Positions 51,395 to 60,869 are shown, counted from the first letter of the stretch. The stretch: 64,000 bases of DNA from Zongyangia gallinarum (GCA_904419315.1 CAJFQY010000002.1:65333-129332), one strand, 5' to 3'. The notes: generated by a model not told the origin, from the letters alone. Numbers and translations are program-made.

Positions 51395-52504
51395 ATGGGG
51401 GATAATCACCTTCCCGCAGTGGCATATAACGCTCCGGATACTATATTGGTCGTAGACGACGACGAAATCAACCGTGGAATTTTAGAAAACATTTTCTGCT
51501 CTTCTTATCAGATAGATGAAGCTGAAAATGGAAAAATTGGTTTGGGAAAAATTTTAAAATCTCCCGATAAATTTTGTGCTGTTTTATTGGATGTTGTTAT
51601 GCCAGAAATGGATGGAATTCAGGTATTGCGGCATCTAAAAAAACTGCAAATTCCTGATTTAATTCCTATTTTTTTAATTACAGCAGAGGCTAGTGATAAT
51701 ACCATAAAGGAAGCTTATCATTTGGGAGTTATGGACGTAATTAGTAAACCAGTTATCCCTTATATGATTCAAAAAAGGGTTAATTCTATTGTGGAGCTTT
51801 TTCAAGCGCGAAAGCGTCTAGGAAATGTAGTGGAAAAACAACAATCAGAATTATTACGTCAGGCGCAACAGATCATTCAACTTCACATGGGAATGATTGA
51901 GTCTCTCTCAACTGCTATTGAATTCCGCAGCGGTGAATCTGGTACTCATGTTCGGCGTATCCATGACATTACCAAATATATGCTCACCCATACTGTATTG
52001 GGCAAAGATCTTGGGATGGAAATTATTGATCATATAGCCTTAGCATCTATTATGCATGATGTTGGGAAAATAGCTATTCCTGATGCCATCCTAAATAAAC
52101 CCGGAAAACTGACGGCAGAAGAATTTGAAATTATGAAAACTCATACCCTCCAAGGTGCCCATCTGCTGGAAAAAATCCCACAAATGCAGGCACTGCCAGC
52201 TTATGAATATGCCTATGATATCGCTAGACATCATCATGAACGCTGGGATGGACGTGGTTATCCTGATGGACTTAAAGGAAATGAAATTTCTATTTGGTCA
52301 CAAATTGTAGCACTGGCCGATGTTTATGATGCACTGGTAAGCAAACGCGTATATAAAAATGCTTTCTGTCCACAGAAGGCGCTAGACATGATCCGATATG
52401 GAAAGTGTGGCGTGTTTAATCCGGATTTATTAGAGTGTTTTTTCTCTGTGGAAAAGAATATTAGGGAACTATATTACGCGTATAGTGCGGAGGAGGTTGT
52501 TTAA
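51395..52504 (+). CDS. Response regulator with HD-GYP output
   Basis: 369 residues. Receiver domain (ILVVDDDEINR, phosphoacceptor Asp in AVLLDVVMPEMDG, Lys in VISKPV) at about 15-135, a coiled linker, then an HD-GYP domain with MHDVGKIAIPDAILNKPG and HHERWDGRGYPDGL. HD-GYP proteins hydrolyse cyclic di-GMP. It starts a three-gene set encoding a whole phosphorelay. AAAGGA upstream of the ATG. Confidence 0.95.
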   Translation: MGDNHLPAVAYNAPDTILVVDDDEINRGILENIFCSSYQIDEAENGKIGLGKILKSPDKFCAVLLDVVMPEMDGIQVLRHLKKLQIPDLIPIFLITAEASDNTIKEAYHLGVMDVISKPVIPYMIQKRVNSIVELFQARKRLGNVVEKQQSELLRQAQQIIQLHMGMIESLSTAIEFRSGESGTHVRRIHDITKYMLTHTVLGKDLGMEIIDHIALASIMHDVGKIAIPDAILNKPGKLTAEEFEIMKTHTLQGAHLLEKIPQMQALPAYEYAYDIARHHHERWDGRGYPDGLKGNEISIWSQIVALADVYDALVSKRVYKNAFCPQKALDMIRYGKCGVFNPDLLECFFSVEKNIRELYYAYSAEEVV

Positions 52505-52505
52505 T

Positions 52506-52865
52506 TTGGACGTCCGACTTATCGAGTCTCTAACTGACGCTGGTATTGATGTAAACAGTGCTATAGAGCGCTTTATGGGGAACGAATCTTTATTTGAGCG
52601 CTTTTTAAAAAAGTTTCTAGAAGATTCTAATTATCATGATTTGCTTGCTGCCATATCTTCAGGTGATAGCGAAGGGGCCCTTAAGTCATCCCATACGCTT
52701 AAAGGCATATGTGGAAATCTTTCAATGAACCATTTGTTTGACCTTTTAACAAGACAAGTGTCTCTTTTCAGAGAACAACGTTGGAAAGAGGCTACCGAAA
52801 TGATGTCAGACATTACCGAAAGTTATATAAACATCACCCAGGCAATTCGGAGGAACTTTTCATGA
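52506..52865 (+). CDS. HPt domain phosphotransfer protein
   Basis: 119 residues, helical, with the phosphoacceptor His in KSSHTLKGICGNLSM. The TTG at 52506 is one base after the previous stop codon and nine bases after GGAGGAGG; no ATG is available. Its stop overlaps the kinase start (ATGA). It should carry phosphate from the kinase receiver to the HD-GYP regulator. Confidence 0.9.
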   Translation: MDVRLIESLTDAGIDVNSAIERFMGNESLFERFLKKFLEDSNYHDLLAAISSGDSEGALKSSHTLKGICGNLSMNHLFDLLTRQVSLFREQRWKEATEMMSDITESYINITQAIRRNFS

Positions 52866-55393
52866 GGAAAACAAGAAAAAAATGGAAAGATATGCTTCGA
52901 CATGGGAGGATCAATATTTTTGCGTTTTTAGTTCTTGTAATTTTGGCCAGTAGCGGTCTTTTATTATTGCGAACAAAATTGCTCCAAAATGCGCAAAGTC
53001 TAGGAATGTCTCTCTCCCGAAACTATGCAGCGGAGGAGAGTAATAACCTCACGGTCTATAAAACTCTTCTTTCTTTTGGCACGCAATCTATGGAAACACG
53101 AATAAAAGATGGGCTGTCACAAGAAGAACTGTCGGAATGGATACAGATGTATTTTCAACGTCTGCAGGCGGTACTGGGAGTAGAAAGCGTAGATCCCTAT
53201 GCGGTTATCAACGGAAAAATTATTGCCGCCAATCCCTGGGAAGATGATGATACTTACAATATTTATGAGACCCAATGGTATCAACGTGCAATCGCTGCAG
53301 AAGGTGAAGTTATCTTTACCGATGTCTATACTGATGCCATCTATAACAAGCCTGTCATTACTATAGCGCAAAAATGCGCCAATATTAATGGCTTGCTAGC
53401 TTTTGACATCTTTCCTGAAAGTTTACAATTTCAAGTTAGCCTAGAGGAATTGCCAGAAGGAAGCTCCTTTTTTCTGTGTGATGCTTCTGGTACACTTATC
53501 TATAACCAAACAGATCTGATACAACCAGATCATAAGCTGCAATCATATATAAGCGGGGTAATTGAAAAGATTAATGCTGGAGAACTTTATCGCTATGATA
53601 CCAGCGTTGTTGATTTAGAGGGAAATCGACGTGCGGTTTATTATACTGCAATGGATAATGGTTGGATATCCATGATCACCATCCCATACTCCAGTATCTT
53701 AGGGGACTTGTATCAGATTACAGTCGTCTTTTCTATTCTCTTTGGACTTTTCTTCGTGGCGGTCATATGGCTTTCCTGGCGGGATGTGAAACTAAATAAG
53801 CGCATTGACCGCACAAATGAAACCGTTCGCGTATTAGGAAATTCTTACTATGCTTTATATCGTGTCAATGTAAAAGATGACACATACGAGATGATTAAAG
53901 GCTCCAAATATATTCGAAGTAGAATTCAAAAAACAGGAAAGTATGAAATTTTACTCAATGTCATGGGAGAAATAATTGAACCAGATGCCTATCATGAATA
54001 TATGGAAAGCTTTTCCTTGCAAAATATGCAGAAGTTACTGTCTAAAAGAATTCGAAACTTTGGCGGGGATTTCCAGCGAAAATTTGGTGATGAATACCGT
54101 TGGGTCAATGTACGTGTATTGTTTGATGAATCTCTGGAGCCACAGGAAGCGGTGCTTTGCTTCCGTGAAGTTGAAGAAGAAAAAAATAGGCAGCTTCAAG
54201 AAAGAAAGTTATTACAAAATGCACTGGAAAATGCAAGACAAAGCGAAAAGGCCAAGCAGGCATTTTTCAGTAATATGTCTCATGATATGCGCACCCCTCT
54301 TAATGCAATCATTGGTTTGTCCGATCTTATCTCTCAATACTCAAAGGATCCCCAGAAGGTTTCAGAATATATCGAGAAGATCAACTTTTCCAGTAATCAG
54401 CTCTTAAACCTCATTAATGATATTCTGGATATGTCTCGCTTTGAACAAGGAAAAGTGATTTTGGACAATCAACAGTTTGATTTAAAAAAATGCATAGAAG
54501 ACTCTATGGCAGCTTTCCGCTTACAGGCTGATAAGGAAAAGAAAAATTTTATGGTCTCTTTTCAGATCGACGATAGCTATGTACTAGGAGATTCGCTGCG
54601 CATGAGTCAAATCTTGAACAATCTTGTTTCTAATGCATTGAAGTTCACTGATGAAGGCGATTCCATATCGGTCGAGATAAAACAGCTTGGGCGGGATAAA
54701 CAGGCCAAATATAAAATTGTGGTCAAGGATTCTGGATTAGGCATGTCAAAAGACTTTCTCCCACGTCTCTTTGAACCTTATGCCCGGGAAACACGTTTTA
54801 GCGGCAAAGAAATTTCCGGTACAGGGCTTGGCATGCCAATTGTTAAAAATCTAGTTACCCAGATGAGTGGGCAAATCCAGGTAGAAAGCGAGTTGGGAAA
54901 AGGAAGTACTTTTACTGTTGTCCTCCCCTTTCTTGTTGTAAATGCAAATGAGTTAATAGAGAATGAGTCAAAAGTTTCCACCTCCAGAGAAATCTCCCTG
55001 GAGGGCAGAAATATTCTTTTGGCTGAAGATAACCTTATTAACATGGAAATTGCAACTGAAATGCTCACCATGTATGGAATCAAGGTTACTCAGGCATGGA
55101 ATGGTATTGAAGCAGTCGACTTATTTCAATCATCTCCGCTTTTTACCTATGATGCAATATTAATGGACATGCAAATGCCTCAAATGGACGGATGTGAAGC
55201 GGCAAAAAAAATTCGTTCTCTGTCTCGGCCTGACGCTACAACAGTTCCAATCGTTGCCGTTACAGCCAATGCTTTTACAGAGGATATTGCGCAAACGACA
55301 TCTGCTGGTATGAACGCTCATATATCCAAGCCCATTGATTTTCTTTTGCTCTGCCAAACTCTTTCAAAGCTAATGATGCAATCTGACCGATAA
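52862..55393 (+). CDS. Hybrid histidine kinase with extracytoplasmic sensor
   Basis: 843 residues. Helix at about 17-37, an extracytoplasmic Cache-like sensor to about 290, second helix to about 320, a PAS-like segment, then HisKA with the His in FFSNMSHDMRTPLNAIIG, HATPase boxes NNLVSNALKF, DSGLGMS and GTGLGMPIV, and a C-terminal receiver (LLAEDNLINM, Asp in DAILMDMQMPQMDG, Lys in HISKPID). Start at ATG 52862, four-base overlap with the HPt gene. Ligand unknown. Confidence 0.95.
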   Translation: MRKTRKKWKDMLRHGRINIFAFLVLVILASSGLLLLRTKLLQNAQSLGMSLSRNYAAEESNNLTVYKTLLSFGTQSMETRIKDGLSQEELSEWIQMYFQRLQAVLGVESVDPYAVINGKIIAANPWEDDDTYNIYETQWYQRAIAAEGEVIFTDVYTDAIYNKPVITIAQKCANINGLLAFDIFPESLQFQVSLEELPEGSSFFLCDASGTLIYNQTDLIQPDHKLQSYISGVIEKINAGELYRYDTSVVDLEGNRRAVYYTAMDNGWISMITIPYSSILGDLYQITVVFSILFGLFFVAVIWLSWRDVKLNKRIDRTNETVRVLGNSYYALYRVNVKDDTYEMIKGSKYIRSRIQKTGKYEILLNVMGEIIEPDAYHEYMESFSLQNMQKLLSKRIRNFGGDFQRKFGDEYRWVNVRVLFDESLEPQEAVLCFREVEEEKNRQLQERKLLQNALENARQSEKAKQAFFSNMSHDMRTPLNAIIGLSDLISQYSKDPQKVSEYIEKINFSSNQLLNLINDILDMSRFEQGKVILDNQQFDLKKCIEDSMAAFRLQADKEKKNFMVSFQIDDSYVLGDSLRMSQILNNLVSNALKFTDEGDSISVEIKQLGRDKQAKYKIVVKDSGLGMSKDFLPRLFEPYARETRFSGKEISGTGLGMPIVKNLVTQMSGQIQVESELGKGSTFTVVLPFLVVNANELIENESKVSTSREISLEGRNILLAEDNLINMEIATEMLTMYGIKVTQAWNGIEAVDLFQSSPLFTYDAILMDMQMPQMDGCEAAKKIRSLSRPDATTVPIVAVTANAFTEDIAQTTSAGMNAHISKPIDFLLLCQTLSKLMMQSDR

Positions 55394-55427
55394 TAAAAGG
55401 CCATCGCTCTAACGATGGCCTTTTATT
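55392..55427. terminator. Terminator of the phosphorelay operon
   Basis: Perfect 15-bp stem (core AAAAGGCCATCG) with loop CTCTAA and a TTTTATT tail; usable in both directions and also follows the minus-strand 55-residue gene. Confidence 0.9.
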
Positions 55428-55449
55428 ATGAATGTTGCCTTTATCAAAA

Positions 55450-55617
55450 TTAAAAAATTAGTCGAATAGTAAAAATGATCAACAGCACTGCGCCTATACC
55501 GGTTGCAGTTCCATAAATCTTTCTCGATTCTCGATCCCCTTTTTCCTTTAAGAAGTAATAAATTCCACTGACTAAAATTAATGCGCCGATCAGTATTGCA
55601 ATCACATTAATTAACAT
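55450..55617 (-). CDS. 55-residue membrane protein overlapping the P-type ATPase end
   Basis: Begins MLINVIAILIGALILVSGIY, then a charged turn (FLKEKGDRESRKIYG) and a second helix (TGIGAVLLIIFTIRLIF): a two-helix hairpin. GGAGGAAAAG precedes its ATG, which overlaps the last 11 bases of the ATPase gene, so the pair is translationally coupled. Not recognised; probably a subunit or modulator of the pump. Confidence 0.75.
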   Translation of the reverse strand: MLINVIAILIGALILVSGIYYFLKEKGDRESRKIYGTATGIGAVLLIIFTIRLIF

Positions 55618-57484
55618 TTCTTTTCCTCCATTTCAACAATATTGCAGAATTTATAATGACCAGTACAGATCCAGCATTATGTACAAGGGCGCCTACAACA
55701 GGATTTAAAATCCCAGTAATTGCTAGAATAATTGCTAAAAAGTTTAGAACCATAGAAAAGGTTAGATTACATTTAATTGTGGTCATCATTCGACGTGATA
55801 AGGCCAATAAATGCGGTATTTCTTTAACTTCATCGTCGACCAAAGCAATGTCCGCTGCATCTACGGCGATATCACTTCCCACACCGCCCATGGCAATTCC
55901 CACATCTGCTTTTTTCAGAGCAGGTGCGTCATTGATCCCATCCCCAATCATACAAATGGATTCTTTTTTCTTCTGATAAGTATCAATCCAGGTAAGTTTG
56001 TCTTCTGGCAGACAGTTGGCATGAACCTCACGGATTTGCAGCTTTTGTGAAATGGCCTGTGCCGCTTGATCATTATCCCCTGTCAGTAATACAGGTTGAA
56101 CGCCTAGAGAATCTATGTTCTGAATCATCCCTGCGCTTTCTGGACGAAGCGCATCAGATAGAGCTAAAAACCCCGCGAGCTTTCTTTGAATGGCTACGAA
56201 AATAATCGTACACCCCTGAGACCGATAAGAGTCTGTCTCCTTCATCAGCACTTCATTTAATAGCACATCAGATTCGTTCAATAATTCTCGATTTCCTGCT
56301 ATAATCTCTTCTCCGCAGACAAAGGCCAAGACGCCACGGCCAGGCAGCATTTGAAACTGTTCACTTTGCAAAAGAAGCTCCTGTTTATCCTTCTGATAAC
56401 AGCGAACAATTGCCTTCCCCAAGGGATGTTCTGAGCGCTGTTCCGCAGCAGCAGTCAAAGCATATAGTTTTTCTTCGGGATATTCGTTCATATAGCTTTT
56501 TACTTTGACTACTTCAGGTATTCCATAAGTAAGTGTCCCTGTTTTATCAAAAGCAATCATTGAAACAGTAGATAAACGCTCTAATGCATCTCCCTCTCTT
56601 ATGAGGAACCCATGTTTTGTAGCATTTCCAATTGCTGCCATAATGGCAGTAGGCGTGGCCAGAACAAGCGCGCAAGGGCAAAAAACGACCAAAATGGTAA
56701 CTGCGCGAATAATTTCTTCAGTGATCAGCCAGGTCAACGCTGCTGCTGTCAAAGCAATGACCACGATCCAGGTAGCCCAACGATCAGCAATACCAACAAT
56801 TTTTGCCTTTCCTGCATCCGCTGATTGTACCAGTCGAATCATACGCTGGATTGAACTGTCTTCTCCAACTTTTGTAGCCTTCATATCAAAGGAGCCAAAC
56901 TGATTGACAGTGCCGCTTGATACATCATCACCAGCCGCTTTATCCACAGGGAGTGATTCTCCTGTCATGACGGCCTGGTTAATTGACGTCTGTCCTGAGA
57001 GGATAACTCCGTCGACTGGGACAGTTTCTCCAGGTAGAACCCGGAGAATATCGCCTACCTTCACCTGCTGTGCGGGCACTATCCTTTCATTCTTCCCATT
57101 CATAATCCGCGCTGTCTGAGGAGTAAGATGTACTAATTTTTCAATTCCAGCCCTCGCCTTTGCAACTGTGAGGTCCTCTAAAAGCGCACCGAGTTGCATA
57201 ATAAAAGCCACTTCACCGGCGGCAAAATCTTCTCCAATAATGACAGAGGCGATAAGTGCAATAGATACTAAAACATCCGCTTTAATGTCAAATGCAGTAA
57301 TCAGCCCAATAATTGCCTCTAAAATGATAGGAATTCCACAGAAAATAATGGCAATCCATGCTGCATCAAAAGGAAGTGGAATAAAATCAAAAATACTAAC
57401 AAGTAGTGCAAATCCGGAAACAACCAAGCAAACTATATCTTTTTTTATTCCTCCCCATTCTAATAAAGCTTCTAATTTTCTCAT
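55607..57484 (-). CDS. Heavy-metal P1B-type ATPase with CPC motif
   Basis: 625 residues. No N-terminal HMA domain. Membrane helices, actuator loop (MTGESLPVDK), metal-binding helix with FCPCALVLATPT, DKTGTLT, HP motif (AEQRSEHPLGKA) and GDGINDAPALKKADVGIAMG. The last helix has LVHNAGSVLVIINS, not the MSxSS of copper pumps, so Zn/Cd/Co or mixed specificity is possible, although CsoR-like boxes argue for copper. ATG 57484 behind AGGAGG; the longer frame runs through the promoter and is rejected. Confidence 0.93.
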   Translation of the reverse strand: MRKLEALLEWGGIKKDIVCLVVSGFALLVSIFDFIPLPFDAAWIAIIFCGIPIILEAIIGLITAFDIKADVLVSIALIASVIIGEDFAAGEVAFIMQLGALLEDLTVAKARAGIEKLVHLTPQTARIMNGKNERIVPAQQVKVGDILRVLPGETVPVDGVILSGQTSINQAVMTGESLPVDKAAGDDVSSGTVNQFGSFDMKATKVGEDSSIQRMIRLVQSADAGKAKIVGIADRWATWIVVIALTAAALTWLITEEIIRAVTILVVFCPCALVLATPTAIMAAIGNATKHGFLIREGDALERLSTVSMIAFDKTGTLTYGIPEVVKVKSYMNEYPEEKLYALTAAAEQRSEHPLGKAIVRCYQKDKQELLLQSEQFQMLPGRGVLAFVCGEEIIAGNRELLNESDVLLNEVLMKETDSYRSQGCTIIFVAIQRKLAGFLALSDALRPESAGMIQNIDSLGVQPVLLTGDNDQAAQAISQKLQIREVHANCLPEDKLTWIDTYQKKKESICMIGDGINDAPALKKADVGIAMGGVGSDIAVDAADIALVDDEVKEIPHLLALSRRMMTTIKCNLTFSMVLNFLAIILAITGILNPVVGALVHNAGSVLVIINSAILLKWRKRNVN

Positions 57485-57499
57485 AACGCGCCTCCTTTT

Positions 57500-57550
57500 A
57501 TACCTATAGGGGTACATGTATATTATATCAACCCCTATAGGTATTGTCAA
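57500..57550 (-). promoter_or_regulatory. Promoter of the P1B ATPase with two CsoR-like boxes
   Basis: Minus strand TTGACA (57550-57545), 17 bases, TATAAT (57527-57522). ACCCCTATAGGTAT (57531-57544) fills the spacer and its exact reverse complement ATACCTATAGGGGT (57500-57513) lies just downstream of the start site. The TACC-TATA-GGGT type resembles CsoR-family copper operators. No csoR gene is present in the window. Confidence 0.75.
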
Positions 57551-57576
57551 TGATATACACGTGTTATAATTTTATG

Positions 57577-57624
57577 TTGACGCTTATAAAAGAATATGAT
57601 ACAGTTATGTTAGCTAAAGCTAAC
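57577..57624 (+). promoter_or_regulatory. Promoter and dyad operator of the HMA gene
   Basis: TTGACG (57577-57582), 17 bases, TACAGT (57600-57605), followed by the palindromic GTTAGCTAAAGCTAAC (57609-57624) at the start site. The dyad is shared with the feoA operon. Confidence 0.65.
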
Positions 57625-57646
57625 TTTAAAAGGAGGTAAAGATTTT

Positions 57647-57904
57647 ATGATTAAATATACTGTAACCGTGGAAGGAATGCAGTGTGGCATGTGTGAAGCT
57701 CATGTCAATGATGCTGTAAGGAAGGCTTTTCCTGTAAAAAGGGTGAATTCATCCCATAGCAAAAACCAGACCGTTATTATTGTCGATCAAGCCATAGATG
57801 AACAAGTTTTAAAGAAAACTATCTCTGATTCTGGATATGCTGTATCTTCTATTGCAAGTGAGCCTTATGAAAAGAAGGGATTTCCTTTTTTTAAAAAGGG
57901 ATAA
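57647..57904 (+). CDS. CopZ-like heavy-metal-associated (HMA) domain protein
   Basis: 85 residues: a single HMA ferredoxin-like fold with EGMQCGMCEAHVND (M-x-C-x2-C) and a basic Lys/Phe tail. Such proteins hand metal to P1B ATPases that lack their own HMA domain, as both pumps here lack a Cys-containing one. AGGAGG lies ten bases before the ATG. Divergent from the CPC ATPase, but behind the feoA-type dyad rather than CsoR boxes. Confidence 0.9.
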   Translation: MIKYTVTVEGMQCGMCEAHVNDAVRKAFPVKRVNSSHSKNQTVIIVDQAIDEQVLKKTISDSGYAVSSIASEPYEKKGFPFFKKG

Positions 57905-57929
57905 GTCTTACAATTTAACCTTAAATCTC

Positions 57930-57961
57930 AAAAGGGAAGCTCCTAAGAGCTCCCCTTTTTT
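57930..57961 (+). terminator. Terminator of the HMA gene
   Basis: AAAAGGGAAGCTC / GAGCTCCCCTTTT (one mismatch) with loop CTAA and a T6 run. Confidence 0.85.
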
Positions 57962-57965
57962 CATG

Positions 57966-58694
57966 CTAGCTTTCTGATAATAGCTCCTCTGCCCTATTCA
58001 CCGTCATCACATTGCAATCGATCATGCGGATGAGCACCTGACGCATACGTTGTTTAGCCAGCTCTGGATTGGTATCAAGAGAATAAGAGCTAGGCGCATT
58101 AGGCAAACCTGCTAACATAACTGCTTCATAATCGCTAAGATCTGACGGATTCTTTCCGTAATATCCCTGAGCCGCTTCATATATTCCCTCATATCCACTG
58201 CCAAAATAAATAGTGTTCACATATAGCTCAAAGATTTCTTCTTTCGTATATTTTGATTCCATATCTAAGGCTGCAAAAACTTCTGCAAACTTGCGCTCTA
58301 ATTTTTTCTCCTGTGTAAAGTATAGGTTCTTCATTAGCTGTTGGGTAATTGTACTTCCGCCTTCAGCCGGAGACATGGTGCGAATATCGTTGACCAACGC
58401 CCGCCCAATCGCAATAACGTCAATCCCGTTATGCGATAGAAAACGATGATCTTCTACGGAAATAACGGCATCTTTATAGATCTGTGGGAGTTCCTCATAG
58501 GTAGTAAAGCCCTCCCTGCTGCGTATGGATTCAACCTTTTCCGTTATCGGTACTTGATCGATTGCATCGCGGTACATACAATATCCTTTAATACCAAATA
58601 CAGCACAGACAACAAAAACTAAGCAGAAAGCGATTGCCACAAGTCCAAATAAAATCTTGAAGATTCGGCGAAGAATTCTTTTGATTTTGAGCAT
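57966..58694 (-). CDS. Monofunctional GT51 peptidoglycan transglycosylase
   Basis: 242 residues. One N-terminal membrane helix (about 12-36), then GT51 motifs in order: the catalytic Glu in ISVEDHRFLSHNG, GGSTITQQLMKNLY, RKFAEVFAALDMESKYTKEEI, and YYGKNPSDLSDYEAVMLAGLPNAP. There is no transpeptidase domain. It polymerises lipid II outside the membrane. The AAAGGGG site directly abuts the ATG at 58694, an unusually short spacing. A TATAAT at 58739-58734 (minus) suggests a promoter. Confidence 0.92.
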   Translation of the reverse strand: MLKIKRILRRIFKILFGLVAIAFCLVFVVCAVFGIKGYCMYRDAIDQVPITEKVESIRSREGFTTYEELPQIYKDAVISVEDHRFLSHNGIDVIAIGRALVNDIRTMSPAEGGSTITQQLMKNLYFTQEKKLERKFAEVFAALDMESKYTKEEIFELYVNTIYFGSGYEGIYEAAQGYYGKNPSDLSDYEAVMLAGLPNAPSSYSLDTNPELAKQRMRQVLIRMIDCNVMTVNRAEELLSES

Positions 58695-58811
58695 CCCCTT
58701 TCTGTTTCTTTGGCGTTTTTCTTCCCTGCTCTCATTATATCACAGCATAAAAACGAGATTAGAAGCACACTTTGTCATTTCTGTGAAATCTTTTGAACGT
58801 TTCCTTTAATT

Positions 58812-60869
58812 TTATACCGCTTCTTTTCCAATGCCGCTGACAATGGAATAATATGCTTTCGAAGTGATCTTGTACACTAGCATATAAAACAAGGTAAAAA
58901 TCAAATAACAGGCTATGGTAGTTAAGATGAGAAGATATAAATTGGTCAAATTGAAAAGGGTCAATAGCTTGGAAATTAAGGGAAATGCAAAGCAAAGATG
59001 GATACCTGCGGCAATAAGGGGAAGGAAAAATACAGTCAACACCTGGGAATTAATGCTCTTTCGGATATCCTTTTGCGTCATGCCCACCTTTTGCATAATT
59101 TCAAAGCGGGATTGATCCTCATACCCTTCAGAAATCTGTTTGTAGTAAATAATGAGTACAGCAGCAAAAATAAAAACTACACCTAATAGGATACCCAGGA
59201 AGAAAAGTCCACCATAGAGGCCATAGAACACTTGTCTTTCGTTGGCTACGCTCTCACATTGAATAACAAAGCTGTCATCTTCGCTGGAAAAAGAGAGCTG
59301 ACCCAGGCCATTTTGTATTTGTCGATAAATTTGTATCTGGATTTCGTCATCACATTCCAAGTCGAACCCATAAAACCAGTGAAGTTCTATTGCAGGATTT
59401 CCATTATCATCTGTAGCATCCATGAGGGGAGCAAGATATTGTTCTAAATCCGGTACAAAAATATAGAGAGAAGGAACCGTCTCTACTGCATCAATCCCAT
59501 TTTGGGTAAAATTGGTTATTACCTTTTTTACCTTCATAGGCTTTGCATCATCAAAGGCAATCGTCTCTTCAGTATATCCGTTCTCTATTGTAGTGTAAAT
59601 AAGAACCTCATCATCCCTTAGGGTTTCCTGCTGTCCCATCAAACGGTTGTAATCATCCAAGGAGATTACAAATACTTGCCATACATCGGAATATGCGCTC
59701 AGCTGAAATGTAGGCACCGACGATTGATCTGTCTGCACTACACCATCACTGATATATCCAGAAAATTCTGCTACACGATAATCCAGTGTATTTTTTCCTT
59801 CCTGCCCATTTTCTAAAAGGACCTGGTCAGAAAGTTCTCTAATTCTATCTGTAGTTTCAGAAGCGATGGTTGAAATTTTGCTTGCTTGGGTGTCCAGGCA
59901 AATGTTACGTGGATAATAGGCCCGAAGGCTATCTTCTGTACCGATATATAAGCAAACGGTAGAAGAAACCATGACCAAGACCATGGTACAAAGGATACAA
60001 ATAGACGCAAGGCCCGCTCCATTTCTTTTCATCCGATAAGCCATGGAGGATACAGAAACAAAATGATTGGCTTTATAGTAGTAGTTCTTTTTCTTCTGAA
60101 GGATCCGGCAAACGGCAACCGATCCTGAGATAAAGAGAAGATAGGTTGCTACGATGACCATAATAACTGCAACAAAAAACCAAAGCATAGCCATAATAGG
60201 GTCTTCAATCGATACCGCTAGATAATAAGCCCCTCCTAAGATGACGACACCGGCCAACGCAAAAAACCAATTGGCTTTGGGAGGCTTTTCTCCCACATTT
60301 TCACTATGGAGTAGCTCGATGGGGTTTGTCAAGTGGATCTGGCGCAGCGTATTGAGAAGAATGAGCAGAAATATGCCCGCAAACAAAGCTAAAGTCTGTA
60401 TGATGGCCTGTGGTGCTATGGTCAAGGAAAATGTTATTTCTGCAGAGAGAATATTAATCATGGCAAGCTCTGTAAATTTAGAGAACACAATACCAAAAAA
60501 TAATCCAATGGCCAGAGAAATCCCCGCGATAATCAAGCTTTCCCATAACAGAACCCTGGCGAGATTCCATTTTCCCATTCCGAGAATATTGTAAAGCCCG
60601 AATTCCTTTTTTCTTCTACGGACCAAAAAAGAGTTCGTGTAGAATAAAAAAATCAGTGCAAATACGCCGATAACACCACAACCAAAACCTAACATCATCT
60701 GCATGGTGTCTCCGCCTGGCATACTGTTAAGGATATCACTAATGGAGAGAAACGACACGATATAAAACATCATCACCATGCCAATACAGGTCAAAATATA
60801 AGGCGTATAGAGCTTTTTGTTCTTCCGTATGCCTGTCCAGGCCAACTTTGAATAAAATCCTTTTTTCAT
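58812..60869 (-). CDS. BceB-type ABC transporter permease
   Basis: 685 residues. One helix pair and FtsX block at the N-terminus (helices around 20-40, 55-77, 105-130, 150-170), further helices to about 310, a large extracytoplasmic domain of about 220 residues, and three C-terminal helices. This is the ten-helix arrangement of BceB/VraG-type permeases, which sense and remove peptide antibiotics from lipid II-cycle targets. Overlaps its ATPase gene by four bases. Confidence 0.93.
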   Translation of the reverse strand: MKKGFYSKLAWTGIRKNKKLYTPYILTCIGMVMMFYIVSFLSISDILNSMPGGDTMQMMLGFGCGVIGVFALIFLFYTNSFLVRRRKKEFGLYNILGMGKWNLARVLLWESLIIAGISLAIGLFFGIVFSKFTELAMINILSAEITFSLTIAPQAIIQTLALFAGIFLLILLNTLRQIHLTNPIELLHSENVGEKPPKANWFFALAGVVILGGAYYLAVSIEDPIMAMLWFFVAVIMVIVATYLLFISGSVAVCRILQKKKNYYYKANHFVSVSSMAYRMKRNGAGLASICILCTMVLVMVSSTVCLYIGTEDSLRAYYPRNICLDTQASKISTIASETTDRIRELSDQVLLENGQEGKNTLDYRVAEFSGYISDGVVQTDQSSVPTFQLSAYSDVWQVFVISLDDYNRLMGQQETLRDDEVLIYTTIENGYTEETIAFDDAKPMKVKKVITNFTQNGIDAVETVPSLYIFVPDLEQYLAPLMDATDDNGNPAIELHWFYGFDLECDDEIQIQIYRQIQNGLGQLSFSSEDDSFVIQCESVANERQVFYGLYGGLFFLGILLGVVFIFAAVLIIYYKQISEGYEDQSRFEIMQKVGMTQKDIRKSINSQVLTVFFLPLIAAGIHLCFAFPLISKLLTLFNLTNLYLLILTTIACYLIFTLFYMLVYKITSKAYYSIVSGIGKEAV

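Noticed and set aside
57485..57550. Longer N-terminus of the CPC ATPase (start at 57550)
   Set aside because: The extension covers the promoter and CsoR-like boxes; ATG 57484 has AGGAGG at proper spacing.
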